Shown here: positions 23,951 through 34,989 of the stretch, piece by piece
Layout of the letters: the number at the start of each line of letters is the position of its first letter
How positions within the stretch are numbered: position 1 is the stretch's first letter
Assembly (NCBI GenBank): GCA_905221605.1
Contig: CAJNDS010002793.1
Coordinates: forward strand, 212,440-276,439
DNA from: Symbiodinium natans
Lineage: Eukaryota; Sar; Dinophyceae; Suessiales; Symbiodiniaceae
Direction: 5' to 3'
Length of the DNA: 64,000 nt
Program-made: the position numbers and the translations under genes
Notes under the pieces: generated by a model
What the model was told of the DNA's origin: nothing
Database searches by the model: none
Seen by the model: the letters and a program-made list of their open reading frames with translations, nothing else

Positions 23951-24430
23951 TCCGTGCGCTAAAACATTAATTAAAGCCTCTCATCAACAGATCTTGCTTT
24001 CCGTGCAAAGGGCCGAACGACTATCATGAGAGCTGTGGCCAACGAGGACCTCTAATCATAGTTGCGAAAACGAACCTGAAAAGAAGGCAAGCAGGACCCA
24101 ATCAGACACGAAGTCGGTAACTTTGTTTTTATTTTTGATAAACCAGGTTTGAGGCAACGATCGAGCGAACAGTCACGTTCAGTCTTTTTTGCGCATTTGC
24201 GGATAGTCGTGCAGCAGGATGCCAGAGGGCTTCTTAGATTCTGGATGCAGATACCAGATGCGCAGATTACAGATGCCAGGCTCCAGATACAGATCCTCAG
24301 CCAGATTCCCCAAGCACATGCAACCAGATAGTAACGTTACTTTGTCGAGTCGATGGCCTTGGCTCTTGTGGCATCTCATTGTCAGTGTCTCAGTGGCAGT
24401 GTCTCAGTGCTAGTGTCTTAGTGTCAGAGT

Positions 24431-24441
24431 CTTTTTTTTTT

Positions 24442-24477
<36 letters not shown>

Positions 24478-24522
24478 TGCGTGCGCATGCGTGCGGGCGG
24501 GCGGGCGGGCGGGCGTGCGGTT
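24431..24522. repeat. Poly-T / (GT)n / (GCGT)n / (GGCG)n compound microsatellite
   Basis: A poly-T run passes into GT, then GCGT and GGGC units. Cysteine/valine-rich open frames across it are artefacts. Confidence 0.9.
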
Positions 24523-24529
24523 CTCACAT

Positions 24530-26790
24530 GTTCTCACATCGAGTTGTTGTTATGTGTTTGCTGGACGGTACGCAGCAAAAGCGCGCTTCGTTTTGCCCTC
24601 TGCAGCACAGAAACGGCCTCGTGGGTCAGGATTCGGCGGGGCAGAGCAGCGTAGCAAATGGGTGAATTCACCTACGGAGTCCTGTTGATGGACTGTTACA
24701 GAAGCCGTTGGCCGCAGGAGCTGGAGGGAACGCGATTTGATCATCACTGGATCTCCCAGGATGGAAAGGGCCGTGACCTCAGTCGTACAGGTTACGAAGG
24801 ACCGAAAAGCACAACAATGGAAACGCTGAGAAGCTTTTTGAGTACGTGGACTGCATGTTTGCTCGAAATATCCAGGTCGCTATCGTCTCGGCGAGGCGCA
24901 GCGCTGTCTGAAACTGTCTCAGCGTGTGGGCGCATGCTTTTTCAGACCCTCGGCAGTCGGAATTGGTTGCAGGATGGCATGAAAGTTGCCGTGCAGGCAC
25001 GGCGCTTGCTTCGAACCTCAGCTCTGTGCGGTGACAAGCCCCCCCCTGCCCCCCGCCACTCTGCAGATCTTGGATGGCAAGCTGCTGATCCATGGCTACT
25101 TCGAAGGCCAGTGCAGCAAAGGCAGAAAAGGTGAGGGCTTCATGAAGGCGCTGAATTTTAGTGGGAGGTTCCTTGGTCCACCCCGTGCGTATTCCCATCC
25201 TTGCGTTCCTGACAGAACATGGCCGGCCCCCTTAGACATGCTCCCATGATCCGGCGAGAGCTCTGTGCAACCACTTGTAATCAAAGCAAGGTCGAACTTC
25301 GCAGAAGCAGCCTGAAGACGACTGTGACCTCTTCGGACTGACCGGCTCGTTTTGAGGAATCTTGCGAGGGCAATGAGGACTTGGGGCCAGTTTCACTGTT
25401 TCACTTGAACGGCAGGCCAAGCCGCAGCTGCGGCAGCTGCCAAGGAGAGGAAAAGACCAACACCAAAAGGGCCAAAGGGCAATGAGCATGTTCTGAGCAT
25501 CTCTGAGCATCTTCGATTCACTCACTTGCGCCACCAAGTCTGTGAGGAGGAGCAGGTGCAGCTGACACGGGAACGCTCGCGTAGCCCTCGACCGAGCAAG
25601 GACACAGCAATGCAAATCGTGTTGAGCCTTCGAGCAAGCAAGGAAAGGGAGGTCCATCAAGAGAGCAAGCCCCAAATGAAACCTTAATTGACAAGATACA
25701 AGTTGTTGTCCTTCGTCCAGGAAGCCGCGGAGGAGGGCGCGTCATTGCCGCCCGGGTGGGTGGCTTTCCCAGTTGCCAAGCTCTCTAGGTTGAGGGCTCA
25801 AGTGCTTTGAAGTTGCCACATGAAGCAAACCCAGGTCAAGAAGGAATCGCGTTCGAAGCCGGGCGTCTTCTACTATGCCAACGAGGTGTCTTGCACCCTT
25901 CTGAGCCATGGCTTGTTGGAATAGTCCCCAACCCGCGCCCGAAGCACGAACGCAAAGGACGACCTTTCCCCTAGCTTTCTCTTAAGGACAAGATGCTGTG
26001 TGGTATTTGGCAGGCGAAGGGGCTAACGCAGTTCGAGCGGCCTGCTTCGTGAGCTTGTGGTTCGCCAGCGCAAAAAAGTGCCGTTCGTCCCTTGTGTGTG
26101 GCATGCTGAGCTGGGGAAACGATGTGCGACTGGCTTGTACTGTAGGTTGCGCAAAGCATAGCAGCGTTGGCGACATGACATGCCCCCCGCTGCTACTTAC
26201 AACAGTTATCAGCCTGTCATAGGGTGCATGAAGCCCACATTAGTTGAATTTAATGATGTGGCAGAAACAAACAAGCAGCCTAATTAGGCTATTATTAGGC
26301 TTCAGCAAGCCAGGCAAGAGCTGCATTGCGAGTCCAGTCCTAGACAGGTAGCAGAATACAGTTTGGTGTCTCCGCCATCGCGTGCCAAAAGCGTGTGCTG
26401 CGGGAGGACCTCCGGACTGTATGCATGAAGCCAAGCTTTCGTCCCTATTGCTAGACTTGTTAGGCGTATGGCTGCATGGTGGCAGAATTGGAGGGCGCCA
26501 CAGACTTGGTGGATTTGACTGGAAGGGTGAAGGAGGCAGGATTTTTGGCACGATTGCGCCTGAAGCATGGTGCCTTGTAACGTCCGCCGCAGGTCTTCGG
26601 CCGCTACCGGGCTGATGACCGACGCGGCTTCTTGACAAGGCCCATGAAAAGAGTGCATCCTACGGGAATGAGGGAACCAGGGAAGCACCTGTCGTGACAA
26701 TGTTCGGGAAGGGTGCCTTTGAGCAATGCAAGCGGAAGGCCAGAGATGCAGAAGCTGCTCAATGACCTCATCCCGAACACCAGCGCCCCA
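24530..26790. other. No confidently supported gene
   Basis: A + strand frame at about 24658-25134 and a - strand frame at about 26302-26805 are open but show no family motif. A short stretch at about 25065-25135 (LDGKLLIHGYFEG) may be an exon. Confidence 0.35.
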
Positions 26791-26839
26791 GTTTGCATAC
26801 AGCAACGCGTCTGGCGGCTTTCCGCGTATTCGACTGTTG

Positions 26840-27115
26840 CAGGATGTTGCGGGAGCTGTGCCTCTTCCCTGTATCAGGTTACAAATTTCTAGACAAGCTG
26901 CTCAAGGAGATCGATGGTGATGGTGCAGACGGGAAGTTCACCACTCCCGAGATTGTGGACTGGTCTGCTGCCTTAAGAACTGCCGAAAGATTGCTGAGCA
27001 GTGACTGGGTGTCTCTAAGGATGCCCTCCCCCTTATCCTCTGAGGTTGGTGGGCAAGGCGAGCCAAAGGCAAGCTCAGCGGCTCCTGCTCCGGGCGATCG
27101 TCGAAGCCACGGGTG
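26840..27115 (+). CDS. Possible exon upstream of the EF-hand gene
   Basis: The frame contains YKFLDKLLKEIDGDG followed by ADGKFTTPEIVDW, which resembles an EF-hand loop with one extra residue. It could be a 5' exon of the calcium-binding gene beginning at 27390, or a degenerate EF-hand. Splice sites were not established. Confidence 0.35.
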
Positions 27116-27389
27116 ACTCTTTGGGGGCGAGGGTCATGGAGACACCTGACATCACGAAGGTTGTCCACGAGAGGGTTCCTATGAGGTTAATCTACATAAT
27201 TAGGGCCCCAACAGTTTTCTTTTAATTTGTATTTTATCTGGGTTGTTCTTTGGAACATGTTTTGCTTTGCCTTCTTCTTCTTCTTTCCTTGTACAGTACG
27301 TGAGGGAACCTATTTGTGAATAACGTTTAAAGGGTTAAGGTAACCCACAACCCAGTTGTCGATTCATTGGAGTGACAGCTATCACCGAG

Positions 27390-28770
27390 GATGTTCGATC
27401 GGTATGACCTGGATGGGAGCTCTTTTCTGGAAAGACATGAGCTGATGAAGGTGCTTCGAGTTTTAGACTCTGAGATCACTACTGCAGAGATCCAGAGCCC
27501 AAGCTGCAGCGCAGTGTAATCATCATCCCTGCAACTGATGTCACTGTGGGTTTCTCTGGGCCTTCTTGAAGTGCATGTGCACCTTGCCAGCTTGGTCTTA
27601 GGAGAGTCTTGGGCGAGCTCGACACCAGCGGAGACGGAAGGGTCGGGCCACCCAACTATTCTTCAACACTCGCTTGGGAGAACCGCTAAACATGTGCATC
27701 GTGTGTTTCAGAGACGCAGGTGTCCTACAAGGAGTTCCTTTCCTGGCTCCATGTCGGTGGGTCATTGGCTCGAGCCTGGCCAACAAATATATGGGTTGCA
27801 GTGTGCAGCAGAGGGCGCCGGCATTCTTGGTGGCCTTTGTCTGCTGAGAGATGCTGGGAGTATCTTGAGCAGCGAATTTAACGGAACGATTGAGCATACG
27901 CCGTGATGAGGAAAGCTTTCCAGCAAGCTCAAGCAGGTCACAGGCCTTGGCCTTGCTTGCACCTTCTGAAGCTATGGTTCTTTCAAAGGTCTCCTTTTCA
28001 GCATTGCAAAGCAGGCCCAGTCAGAGAGAAGAGGGTCAAAGACGCCTTCACTTTGCGACGGGCCTAGTTGCTTAACGATCTGGATGTGGCACAGGGAAGA
28101 GCCACCCCTGAGGTATGACGTTAGCGGAGATGGATTCTTGGACATATCTGAGCTGCGGAACGCCATGGGCCATATGTTCCTGTTCAATCAGGAGCCCGCC
28201 CTCACTGCAGGGCTTCTCAGGGGCGCTGAGAGATCATTGTGTCTTATTATGTCTTGAAGTCCTTGATGGTTTCAAGGTGTCTTGCTGCGAACCTGCTGTG
28301 TCCTGCCACTCGTTCTCATCCATGGGCATGGCTGTGTTCTGTGCGGAGGGGTCCAGCAGAGAAGTTGTAGAATTCGCAGGACGAGGTGAACAAAATCTGT
28401 GCGGACTTGGACACCAGTAACGCTGCTTGATGTGAAACATGTCAGCTGTTGGACTGCAGTGGCAGAGGGAACTCGGGCTGGGCAATGAGGATGGTGTAGT
28501 TTCGTACAAGGACGCCAGTAGTGCTCACTTTGCTCCCTTCGTGCTTGCAAGTCTCCGTGCGGCATCTGGGCATTTTGTGTCAATGGTGCCAAATAGCGCC
28601 CTCGCCTTTCGAATCTTGGGGAGGAGTTTTCTACGTGGATGCGGAAGGGGTCAACCTCCAAGGAGGTCTTGAAAGGCAAGACTATCCTGGCTCCAGCGCC
28701 GCAGCCGGCATTCATTGTGTCATCTGTAGTGCCACCGACGTACAACAAGTGCCCCACAGCACCTTCCTGA
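27390..28770 (+). CDS. Calmodulin-like protein with four EF-hands, eight exons
   Basis: Calcium-sensor type protein. Exons that join in one frame: 27390-27494, 27602-27641, 27720-27756, 28015-28054, 28113-28191, 28380-28421, 28490-28513 and 28627-28770 (stop 28768-28770). Four EF-hand loops are visible: DLDGSSFLERHE, DTSGDGRVSYKE, DVSGDGFLDISE and DTSNDGVVSYKD. Each has Asp at position 1 and an acidic residue at 12; the first lacks the usual Gly at 6. Loops 2 and 4 are each split by an intron. Intron starts are GA (27495), GT (27642), GT (27757), GC (28055), GA (28192), GC (28422) and GC (28514), all ending AG. ATG 27391 may be internal, because an upstream exon is likely. The tail after loop 4 (FSTWMRKGSTSK) may instead splice at 28660 into the p25-alpha-like exons. 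Confidence 0.75.
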
Positions 28771-28971
28771 GATTGACAGCGATGGCTTGGATGCCGTGTT
28801 CTACGTTTTCTGTGGCCCCGGCAAAACTGCCCCTCGGATGGAAATGGGCCATTGCCTCAGTTGTGTAGACTCTGAGTAGGGGCTCAGGAAATGGAGATGA
28901 AGGATTTTGTGAAATTCTGCAAGAACTGCAAATTCATCGACTCAACGTTGCCTCCTGCGGTGGCGGATACT
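28760..28971 (+). CDS. p25-alpha/TPPP-like segment, two exons
   Basis: Exon 28760-28789 encodes HLPEIDSDGL. Exon 28888 to about 28971 encodes EMEMKDFVKFCKNCKFIDST, then LPPAVAD. They join in frame across a GA-AG intron (28790-28887). The pattern G-x-E-x(3)-K-x-F-x-K-x-C-K-x-C-x-h-I-D resembles the start of the p25-alpha domain of tubulin-polymerisation-promoting proteins. It may be a separate gene or the C-terminal part of the EF-hand gene, since a phase-compatible GA donor exists at 28660. The downstream remainder of the domain was not found. Confidence 0.45.
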
Positions 28972-29833
28972 TGGCGGCCAGTTGTCTACCAACACATCGG
29001 ACCGAGGAATGTGTTCCCAAATCAGACAAGAGTGTCTACGAATGTGCGACCCAAGCTGCTGTTTCACTTAATCAGTGCGGTTGGGTTGCGGTTGCGAATT
29101 GAAATTGAAATGAAGTCTCCCTTATCTTTTTGCTTGCTGGGTCGGACAGCGGCAGGCTGGGCAGGTAGTCGTCGAGTCGTTGGACTCTTGCTGTTACACA
29201 CTGGCACCTACTCCCTCCACCAACATATCGCTTGCGATCGACGACCCATCCAACGTGGGCCCGCCAAATACCCTGAAATCAGGTCTTCATTGGATTCCAT
29301 CCACTCAGTAATGTAACGCATGTTTTTTGCTGGACTGCTCCCGACCCGAATCCAAGTGACCGGGGCCGGATGATTCGGGCCCGGCTGAATCAAACTGGTG
29401 GGTCCTCGGGGAGGGGGAGGGGCACATGTTCTCGTATCTCGTGTGTGTCCCACATCGTAGGGATGTTAGGAGTACCACATCGTCGCATGTTCTGAAGTGC
29501 TTGCATTTGTCAGCGTATGTTTTCACAATTCTCAATCTGCTCGTTTGTGGCCACCTTTTACTCGCTCGCACTGAGACGTTTGCCCAGGAGCTTGTCTTCA
29601 ACGACCACAGGGTGAAGCCGCATGGACGGCGAACCATTGCAGCCTGGTGTGTAAGTGCATGTAGCCCTGAGATGTCCATGCGTCCGCACATGTTGCAGAT
29701 GCCCCGGGCTGTTGAACGAAGCGAGCTGTGTGCAATCCCCAACAGGCAAAACTAGCCGCACTAGCGAGATCAGAGCAGCATGTCTTTCTCTGCTGGTTTT
29801 TGCTTTGGCTTCCCGATGGTTGAATCTTCATAA
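28972..29833. other. No confidently supported gene
   Basis: Open frames exist (for example + strand about 29426-29755) without recognisable signatures. Confidence 0.4.
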
Positions 29834-30016
29834 AAGAAGTCCGCAAAGGACTTTTTCGAATTCGCAGTGGCATTGGAGCTCCTGGCCGAGCGCAAGAACG
29901 CAAAGGCACGTCAAGCAGTTGCAGAACTTGTGCTGTTCATCTTGGTACTAGGCGGCTTAGCGGCCAACTTCGTGCTATCTTGCAAAAGCTATCCCAATGG
30001 TGGTTGCAAGTTTTGA
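29834..30016 (+). CDS. Exon with a membrane-spanning segment
   Basis: The frame opens just after an in-frame stop and reads KKSAKDFFEFAVALELLAER, then a hydrophobic stretch (LVLFILVLGGLAANFVLS) long enough to cross a membrane, and stops at 30014-30016. A charged helix followed by a membrane helix suggests part of a channel or transporter. The polycystin family has a similar layout, but this is too short to claim. Boundaries are uncertain. Confidence 0.4.
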   Translation, partial: KKSAKDFFEFAVALELLAERKNAKARQAVAELVLFILVLGGLAANFVLSCKSYPNGGCKF

Positions 30017-30416
30017 GGCATGAGGCATGGTGAGGTGGCATGAACAACAGAACTGGACATTCAACGATACGTGGTGTTGCCAGAGGTATCGTAGAGTCAG
30101 AGATCGAAACATGCAAGAACATGACGTTTCAAAGCTACATGTCACATGGTGCCCATATTGTGTATCCTGCTTGCGGAAGCAGCAGCAGAGTCGAGGTCAG
30201 CGACTTGTACACGGTGGCCTTGCTGACTGGCGGCCCGCAGGCGCAACTGAAGGGGGCAGTGGTGGAAGCGGCGCCAAAAGGCCGAGAATGTCCCGCACGC
30301 AAGCAACGCAAATCCAGAGCTTTGGACTGCAGTAGCCCAGCTGGCAACAGCGGCTCGGTAGCTCGTAAGACTTCGTAAGACTCTAAGTCTCTAGGTTCTG
30401 AGCTGTGCCCAGGGAC

Positions 30417-30829
30417 AGGGATCACGAAGCAGATGAAGCCAATCCTTGAGGACAAGGATGGTTGGAAACGTGCCCGGGCCCATGCTGTCAGGCCATGTGT
30501 GTCTTTTCAGTTGTTTCTGATGGGTTTCTTTCTAAAGGGCCAACATCAAGGCGAGGCGGCCAGACTTGCTTGGGATTGCTCAACTCCTGGCCAGCACTGA
30601 GGACGTCGATAATGGTGAGCTCTGGAAGAAATTTGGCTGCGAGCTTGGCATGTCAGCCAGATTGTGGAGGGTTGTGCGCAGGGAAACTGTTACAGCCGAA
30701 GAGGAATCGGGACTTCTGCTGGCCGGTGTCTCCGTCAGATCTATGGCCCGTGGAGCACTCGGACCATCTGTTCAGGGCTTGTTGGTGCACTGCAAAGGTG
30801 TGGGCGCAGAGGTGAAGGGAAGTCCTTGA
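30417..30829 (+). CDS. Hypothetical exons
   Basis: Two protein-like stretches: about 30417-30480 (GITKQMKPILEDKDGWKRAR) and about 30565-30829 (LLGIAQLLASTEDVDNGELW, then KKFGCELGMSARLW). They may belong to the same transcript as the membrane exon upstream. No family is recognised. Confidence 0.3.
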
Positions 30830-31358
30830 CGGACAGGTCGGATGCCTCCCCCCCGGCGCCGGCACGCATTGGTGCGATCCCTAGAAACTCCAACCTGTTG
30901 GTAGTGCAGCCATCCTCAGCTCTGTAACTGAAGGCTTTGTGGCCGTCCGAGGCCTGCCACAAGTGCATCACAGCGCCATCAATCTGCAGAAGATTCGAGG
31001 AGCTCGAGTTAGTTCAATCATCATGGCATATCCCCACTTGTCTCACTGCGAACCGGGCCAACCACATCCTGTGAATCGTTGTCGTGTCTTTCCCTTGGAA
31101 CTAGCACACTCCTGATGCAAAACCGCCCAGTAAGTCCTGGTCTTCGCCCTGCCCGCCTCGGTTTTCAGTGAATTTCGCATTGCAAGCCCGTCTGATGGGG
31201 GGGGGGGGGGAGAAACGACCCGAAGCCAAAGATGCTTTGCTAAATGTGTCTTTTGTTGGTGATTCAACTCTGTTACATGGTGTCACAAGCCCCACTGATC
31301 GACGTGCACGGGTGCCGCCCCCTGTATTAAGGACATGATGTCCGGGATGTAACTTGAG

Positions 31359-31583
31359 ATGACTTATTTTTCATTGTCAGAATTGTCTCAAGACTCGAAT
31401 GGAGCAGTTCAAGGATCAAAGCAGCATTGCCCAGCTGTAACTCTACCAAACTTGGATGAAGCCTGCCTAACAGATGGTTCCCGACAGGACCTTTGGAACA
31501 CGTCAGGCACCTTGCTGCGGGGGCAGCTGCAGGTGGCGCTGCCTGCCACGGAGGCCAGCTTCACCTTATGGGAAGTGTACTGA
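31359..31583 (+). CDS. Hypothetical exon
   Basis: A 74-codon frame with ordinary protein composition (contains LTDGSRQDLWNTSGTLL) ending at a stop at 31581-31583. The start is unclear. No domain is recognised. Confidence 0.25.
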   Translation: MTYFSLSELSQDSNGAVQGSKQHCPAVTLPNLDEACLTDGSRQDLWNTSGTLLRGQLQVALPATEASFTLWEVY

Positions 31584-32234
31584 CTGAGGACTGAGTACTG
31601 ATCACTAGGACACTAGGAGATGTGGAGGGATGGAAGAGCTCCCACAATGTCGCAACAGCTCCATTCAATCAGGCCTGGGCAAGAGCTCATCACTTCCTGC
31701 CATTGCTGGAGTCCGCACGTGCTCGGTCAAGATGCCTGCCGCCCAGATGTCGCAGCCCTTCTAAGCAGATTTGTCAGGCTGTTAGGCTGCCGATCAAAAA
31801 GATGCCATGACAGCATATGACATCATGAAACATGGCTGATGCCATGAGATCAGGTCACCAAGTCCATCTTTGCCATCTTTGCAGTGAGGAAGAAGCTTGT
31901 TTTCAAATTTCGCTTGTCGACCGCACATGGGTTTTATCATTGAGGTTGTGCGGTGACCATGTAAACTGCAAAATTACTGGGCAGCAATTGCTTGGTTCGA
32001 ATTCCTCGGCGCATATTTGCGCCGCTTGTTCGTGGGCCATATACGTGCGAAGCACTCTGCCCAAATTCAAGGCAGCAGTTTCCATGGGCTTCTCCAAGAG
32101 CAGACCTGTCATGCTGTTTGCAACATTGCGCAACTTGCGGAACTTTATTCCCGGTGACACTGCAGATGCTGTGACGCGTGCTTTGCGCACTTCCTGTCAG
32201 TTGGACTACATCACACTTGGAAGGGTGCCTTCTT

Positions 32235-32251
32235 GCCACAGTTGGCTCAAG
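32235..32251 (+). other. Possible relic of the dinoflagellate spliced leader
   Basis: GCCACAGTTGGCTCAAG resembles the 3' part of the dinoflagellate trans-spliced leader (GCCATTTTGGCTCAAG from memory): the last ten bases TTGGCTCAAG match exactly and GCCA precedes them. It lies 47 bases before the ATG of an intronless ORF. That is what a gene copied back from spliced mRNA would show. A ten-base match could be chance. Confidence 0.35.
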
Positions 32252-32298
32252 CATTGCAAGCCTGATTTACAAAACGAAGCTCGGCCACCAAGGTCGTC

Positions 32299-32748
32299 AT
32301 GTTGCGCTCCCTCATTGTCCTTTCACTTCTGGGCCTTCGCCTTTGCCTGGTCCTCAACGAGAACACTCTGAATGAGAAGGCACCGGCTGTGAACGCCAGC
32401 CAGCTGGAGCAGAAGGCAGCTCCAGTCTTGAAGGGGAAGTCGGAAGATACGACGATGGCTGCGGAAGAGATGGAGGAAGGCTCGGACATGATGGAGGCTG
32501 ACACAGCGGAGCCTCAGGAGTCTGAGGTGTCTGAGGTGGCTGAAGAGGCTGTGGAGGAGGGCCCAGCAGAGACCCTTGCCGAGAATGCAGCCGAGGAGGA
32601 GGCAGAGGCCGCAGAGACTCCCGAAGACATTCCGCCCCCGAGTGAGGAAGAGTCCTCTCCAGAGATGGAAGAGGAGGAGGCGAGCTCGGAGCCTATGGAC
32701 ATTCCGGCAGGTGCAGCGGTTTCTGCCGCATTAGAGTCCGATGACTGA
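32299..32748 (+). CDS. Small secreted acidic protein, single exon
   Basis: 149 codons from ATG 32299 to stop 32746-32748. Residues 1-20 look like a signal peptide (LRSLIVLSLLGLRLCLVL). The rest is very rich in Glu, Ala, Ser and Pro (for example EEAVEEGPAETLAENAAEEE) and probably disordered; no cysteine follows the signal. The high acidity suggests a secreted or lumenal cation-binding or matrix-type protein, but no family is recognised. It has no introns, unlike its neighbours, and a possible spliced-leader relic just upstream, so it may be a retrocopy that stayed open. Confidence 0.6.
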   Translation: MLRSLIVLSLLGLRLCLVLNENTLNEKAPAVNASQLEQKAAPVLKGKSEDTTMAAEEMEEGSDMMEADTAEPQESEVSEVAEEAVEEGPAETLAENAAEEEAEAAETPEDIPPPSEEESSPEMEEEEASSEPMDIPAGAAVSAALESDD

Positions 32749-32749
32749 C

Positions 32750-34055
32750 AAGGGTCTTTGACTTGAGCCTGCTTCCGAATCCATGCGAGCAGTCCGAGTC
32801 CAGCCTGGGTCAAAAATGGAGCCCACGCCTGCAGTGAGAACGCTCTTGGTTTCCGGTCTTGGATCATCTTGAGTACATGCTTGGCACGTGCTTGGTGTGC
32901 ATGCCGCTGTGATCCACAGGCCTGCAAACAATGTAGGCCAGAGCCGGAATCCAAGTTGCAGCGTCAGAGGACCTCGACCTAAACCCGGAATCAAGCCAAC
33001 CATACCAGTTGAATCAGAATCTCTTGCCGCATGGCCGACATAGCTGCGAGTGGCCAAGAGGCCGAAGCAGGAGACTCAGCATATGGAGACCATGGCATCA
33101 ATGGATTCCGGGGGATTCAAAGAAGTGCGATGAAGGCCTTGGATGAGCAGCCCAAAGACTGCACCATGGCAGTGGCCCCAGCTTGCCATAGCCGAAGGGC
33201 CGGTTAATGCTTCACAAAGTCGAAGCATCGAAGTCTAAGTTCCTCAATGAAGAGGCTCAGGGGCCCCCAAATATGTGAGACAGCCGGAAGCCATGCCAGC
33301 ATCTGAATTGCTAGAGGCTTACGACAAAAAAGGGGCGTCTAGCAGCTTACGGCCTCTCAGGCTCAGGGGCGGCCTCTCGTCCAATTTCGTCTACACTGCT
33401 GTAAGCACCTTTTCAGAAGCCAACTGACGAGCTCAAGCCTGAAAGCAAGCCTAGTGCCTACAATCACCTGAAAGTATGTCGCCTGGTAAGCAACGAAGCA
33501 AGATGCGTTTAAGTGGATCACCATCTGACCAGTCTGACCATGCCTAGCTGTCAGTCTGGTGCGCGCCTGGGAAATTGAAAGCCCAAGGCTCTCAAGCGTG
33601 TTGTGGTCCGAGCTCAAACACGTGAACCCACCTGACTAAGCATGTCAACGCATCGGCTTAAAGGCTTCGGAGCTTGGGAAGCTAGGATGTTCTGGGCAGT
33701 TACGTATCCTGACGCGACAGCTGAACCTTGGTTCAGGTTTTCCATCTTGCTGCAGTTTCTATGCGTGCAGCCGATGCTCCAGCAGATGGAGAAGAGGTCC
33801 AGGACAGGCACAGGGTAAAGTCGGAGTACAGTACACGCACGTGTGCCTTCACGTCACGACCTGTTGCAGGAGCTTGCGCTAGAGAGTGGCCGGCTCGAAG
33901 ATCCTCAGCGCATGCTGCCTGCCTGAATATGCGATGGCTGTGAGTCCTGGGCACTGTTGTATTCTAGTATGACAGTATGACCTGTGCCGCATGCCTCGGA
34001 GGTCTGATGCTGGGTACTGTCCGCGCGAGGAGGTTGTGAGGCAGCTTGGTTGATG
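32750..34055. other. No supported gene
   Basis: Short open frames on both strands only. I see no repeat or element. Confidence 0.45.
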
Positions 34056-34056
34056 T

Positions 34057-34200
34057 GGGGGTTTACGAAAACAGGTGCACCCTCAATATGCCCCCAAACT
34101 ACGATCGTCCTTATCGGAACCCCCAAAAGGCTATCCTGATAACTACGATAATCCTTACTGTAGGAACCCCCAAAAGGGTACCCTGTTTTTGCAAACCCCC
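34057..34200. mobile_element. MITE-like element with terminal inverted repeats
   Basis: The left end GGGGGTTTACGAAAACAGG and the right end CCTGTTTTTGCAAACCCCC form imperfect terminal inverted repeats of about 24 bases around 144 bases. Inside are two direct copies of a GGAACCCCCAAAAGG block. It has no coding capacity, and I see no clear target-site duplication. The right half is homologous to the element at 14991-15102. Confidence 0.6.
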
Positions 34201-34636
34201 ACCTCCTTGCAGCTGACCGCCCATCCAGGCTGTGGAAGGAAAAGTCCCGCATGGATGCCCTGTTTGATGGAGGCGACAAGGAGGCCTGCAACCTGCCAGA
34301 TGGGCATCACAAGCTAGCTGAAACGTCAAAGCTTCAGGCATACTGGCTGGCCCGTGATGAGATCTATCCTGAGGCTCCCCCCCCGTGATGAAATGAAAGA
34401 GTTGTGATGCTAGCCCATCTTATCCACGCACCAGGCAGGCCATCGAGGTTCTGATCGCCAGCCTTTGGGCAACAGGTCGGGCGACAAGATAGAGGCGCTC
34501 TCCAGACGCGTGGCCACCCAATCTCCTGCCGCCTGAGATGCAGGAGATTGTCACCGCTGTTGGGAAGCTGGAGGCCCTTTATCATCCTCTATCAATATGT
34601 TTGTAGATTCTTTTTTGCCGACAGTTTCGGAGACAG

Positions 34637-34875
34637 ACAGAGAGAGCTGGGAGAGAGAGAGAGAGAGAAAAGACCTCCTCGTTACACGTATCACACGCCG
34701 ACCGACTCGGTAGTACGTGCCCCTTAAGGGGCGGTGCCTTGGGGGACTATATGTGCTGGAAGGAAGGAAGGAAGGAAGGAAGGAAGGAAGGAAGGAAGGA
34801 AGGAAGGAAGGAAGGAAGGAAGGAAGGAAGGAAGGAAGGAAGGAAGGAAGGAAGGAGAAGAAGAAGAAGAAGAGC
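34637..34875. repeat. (GA)n, then (GGAA)n, then (GAA)n
   Basis: A short GA run at about 34637-34668, about 95 bases of GGAA at 34757-34853, then GAA to 34873. The leucine/serine or lysine/glutamate frames across it are artefacts. Confidence 0.95.
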
Positions 34876-34989
34876 GAGCGAGCACGTGGTGGAACATGTG
34901 CCCCAATTTCTTTCTACGCTTGCGCGCGCCGCCTCGGCAACCGGGCCGGCCCAGAGCATGCAGTATGTGGAGATGACGTCGGTCTGGGG

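Noticed and set aside
28972-29320. Continuation of the p25-alpha domain
   Set aside because: I looked for the rest of the domain downstream and found no in-frame match.
31990-32020. GGTTCGAATTCC as a tRNA T-loop
   Set aside because: No matching acceptor, D or anticodon stems could be drawn around it.
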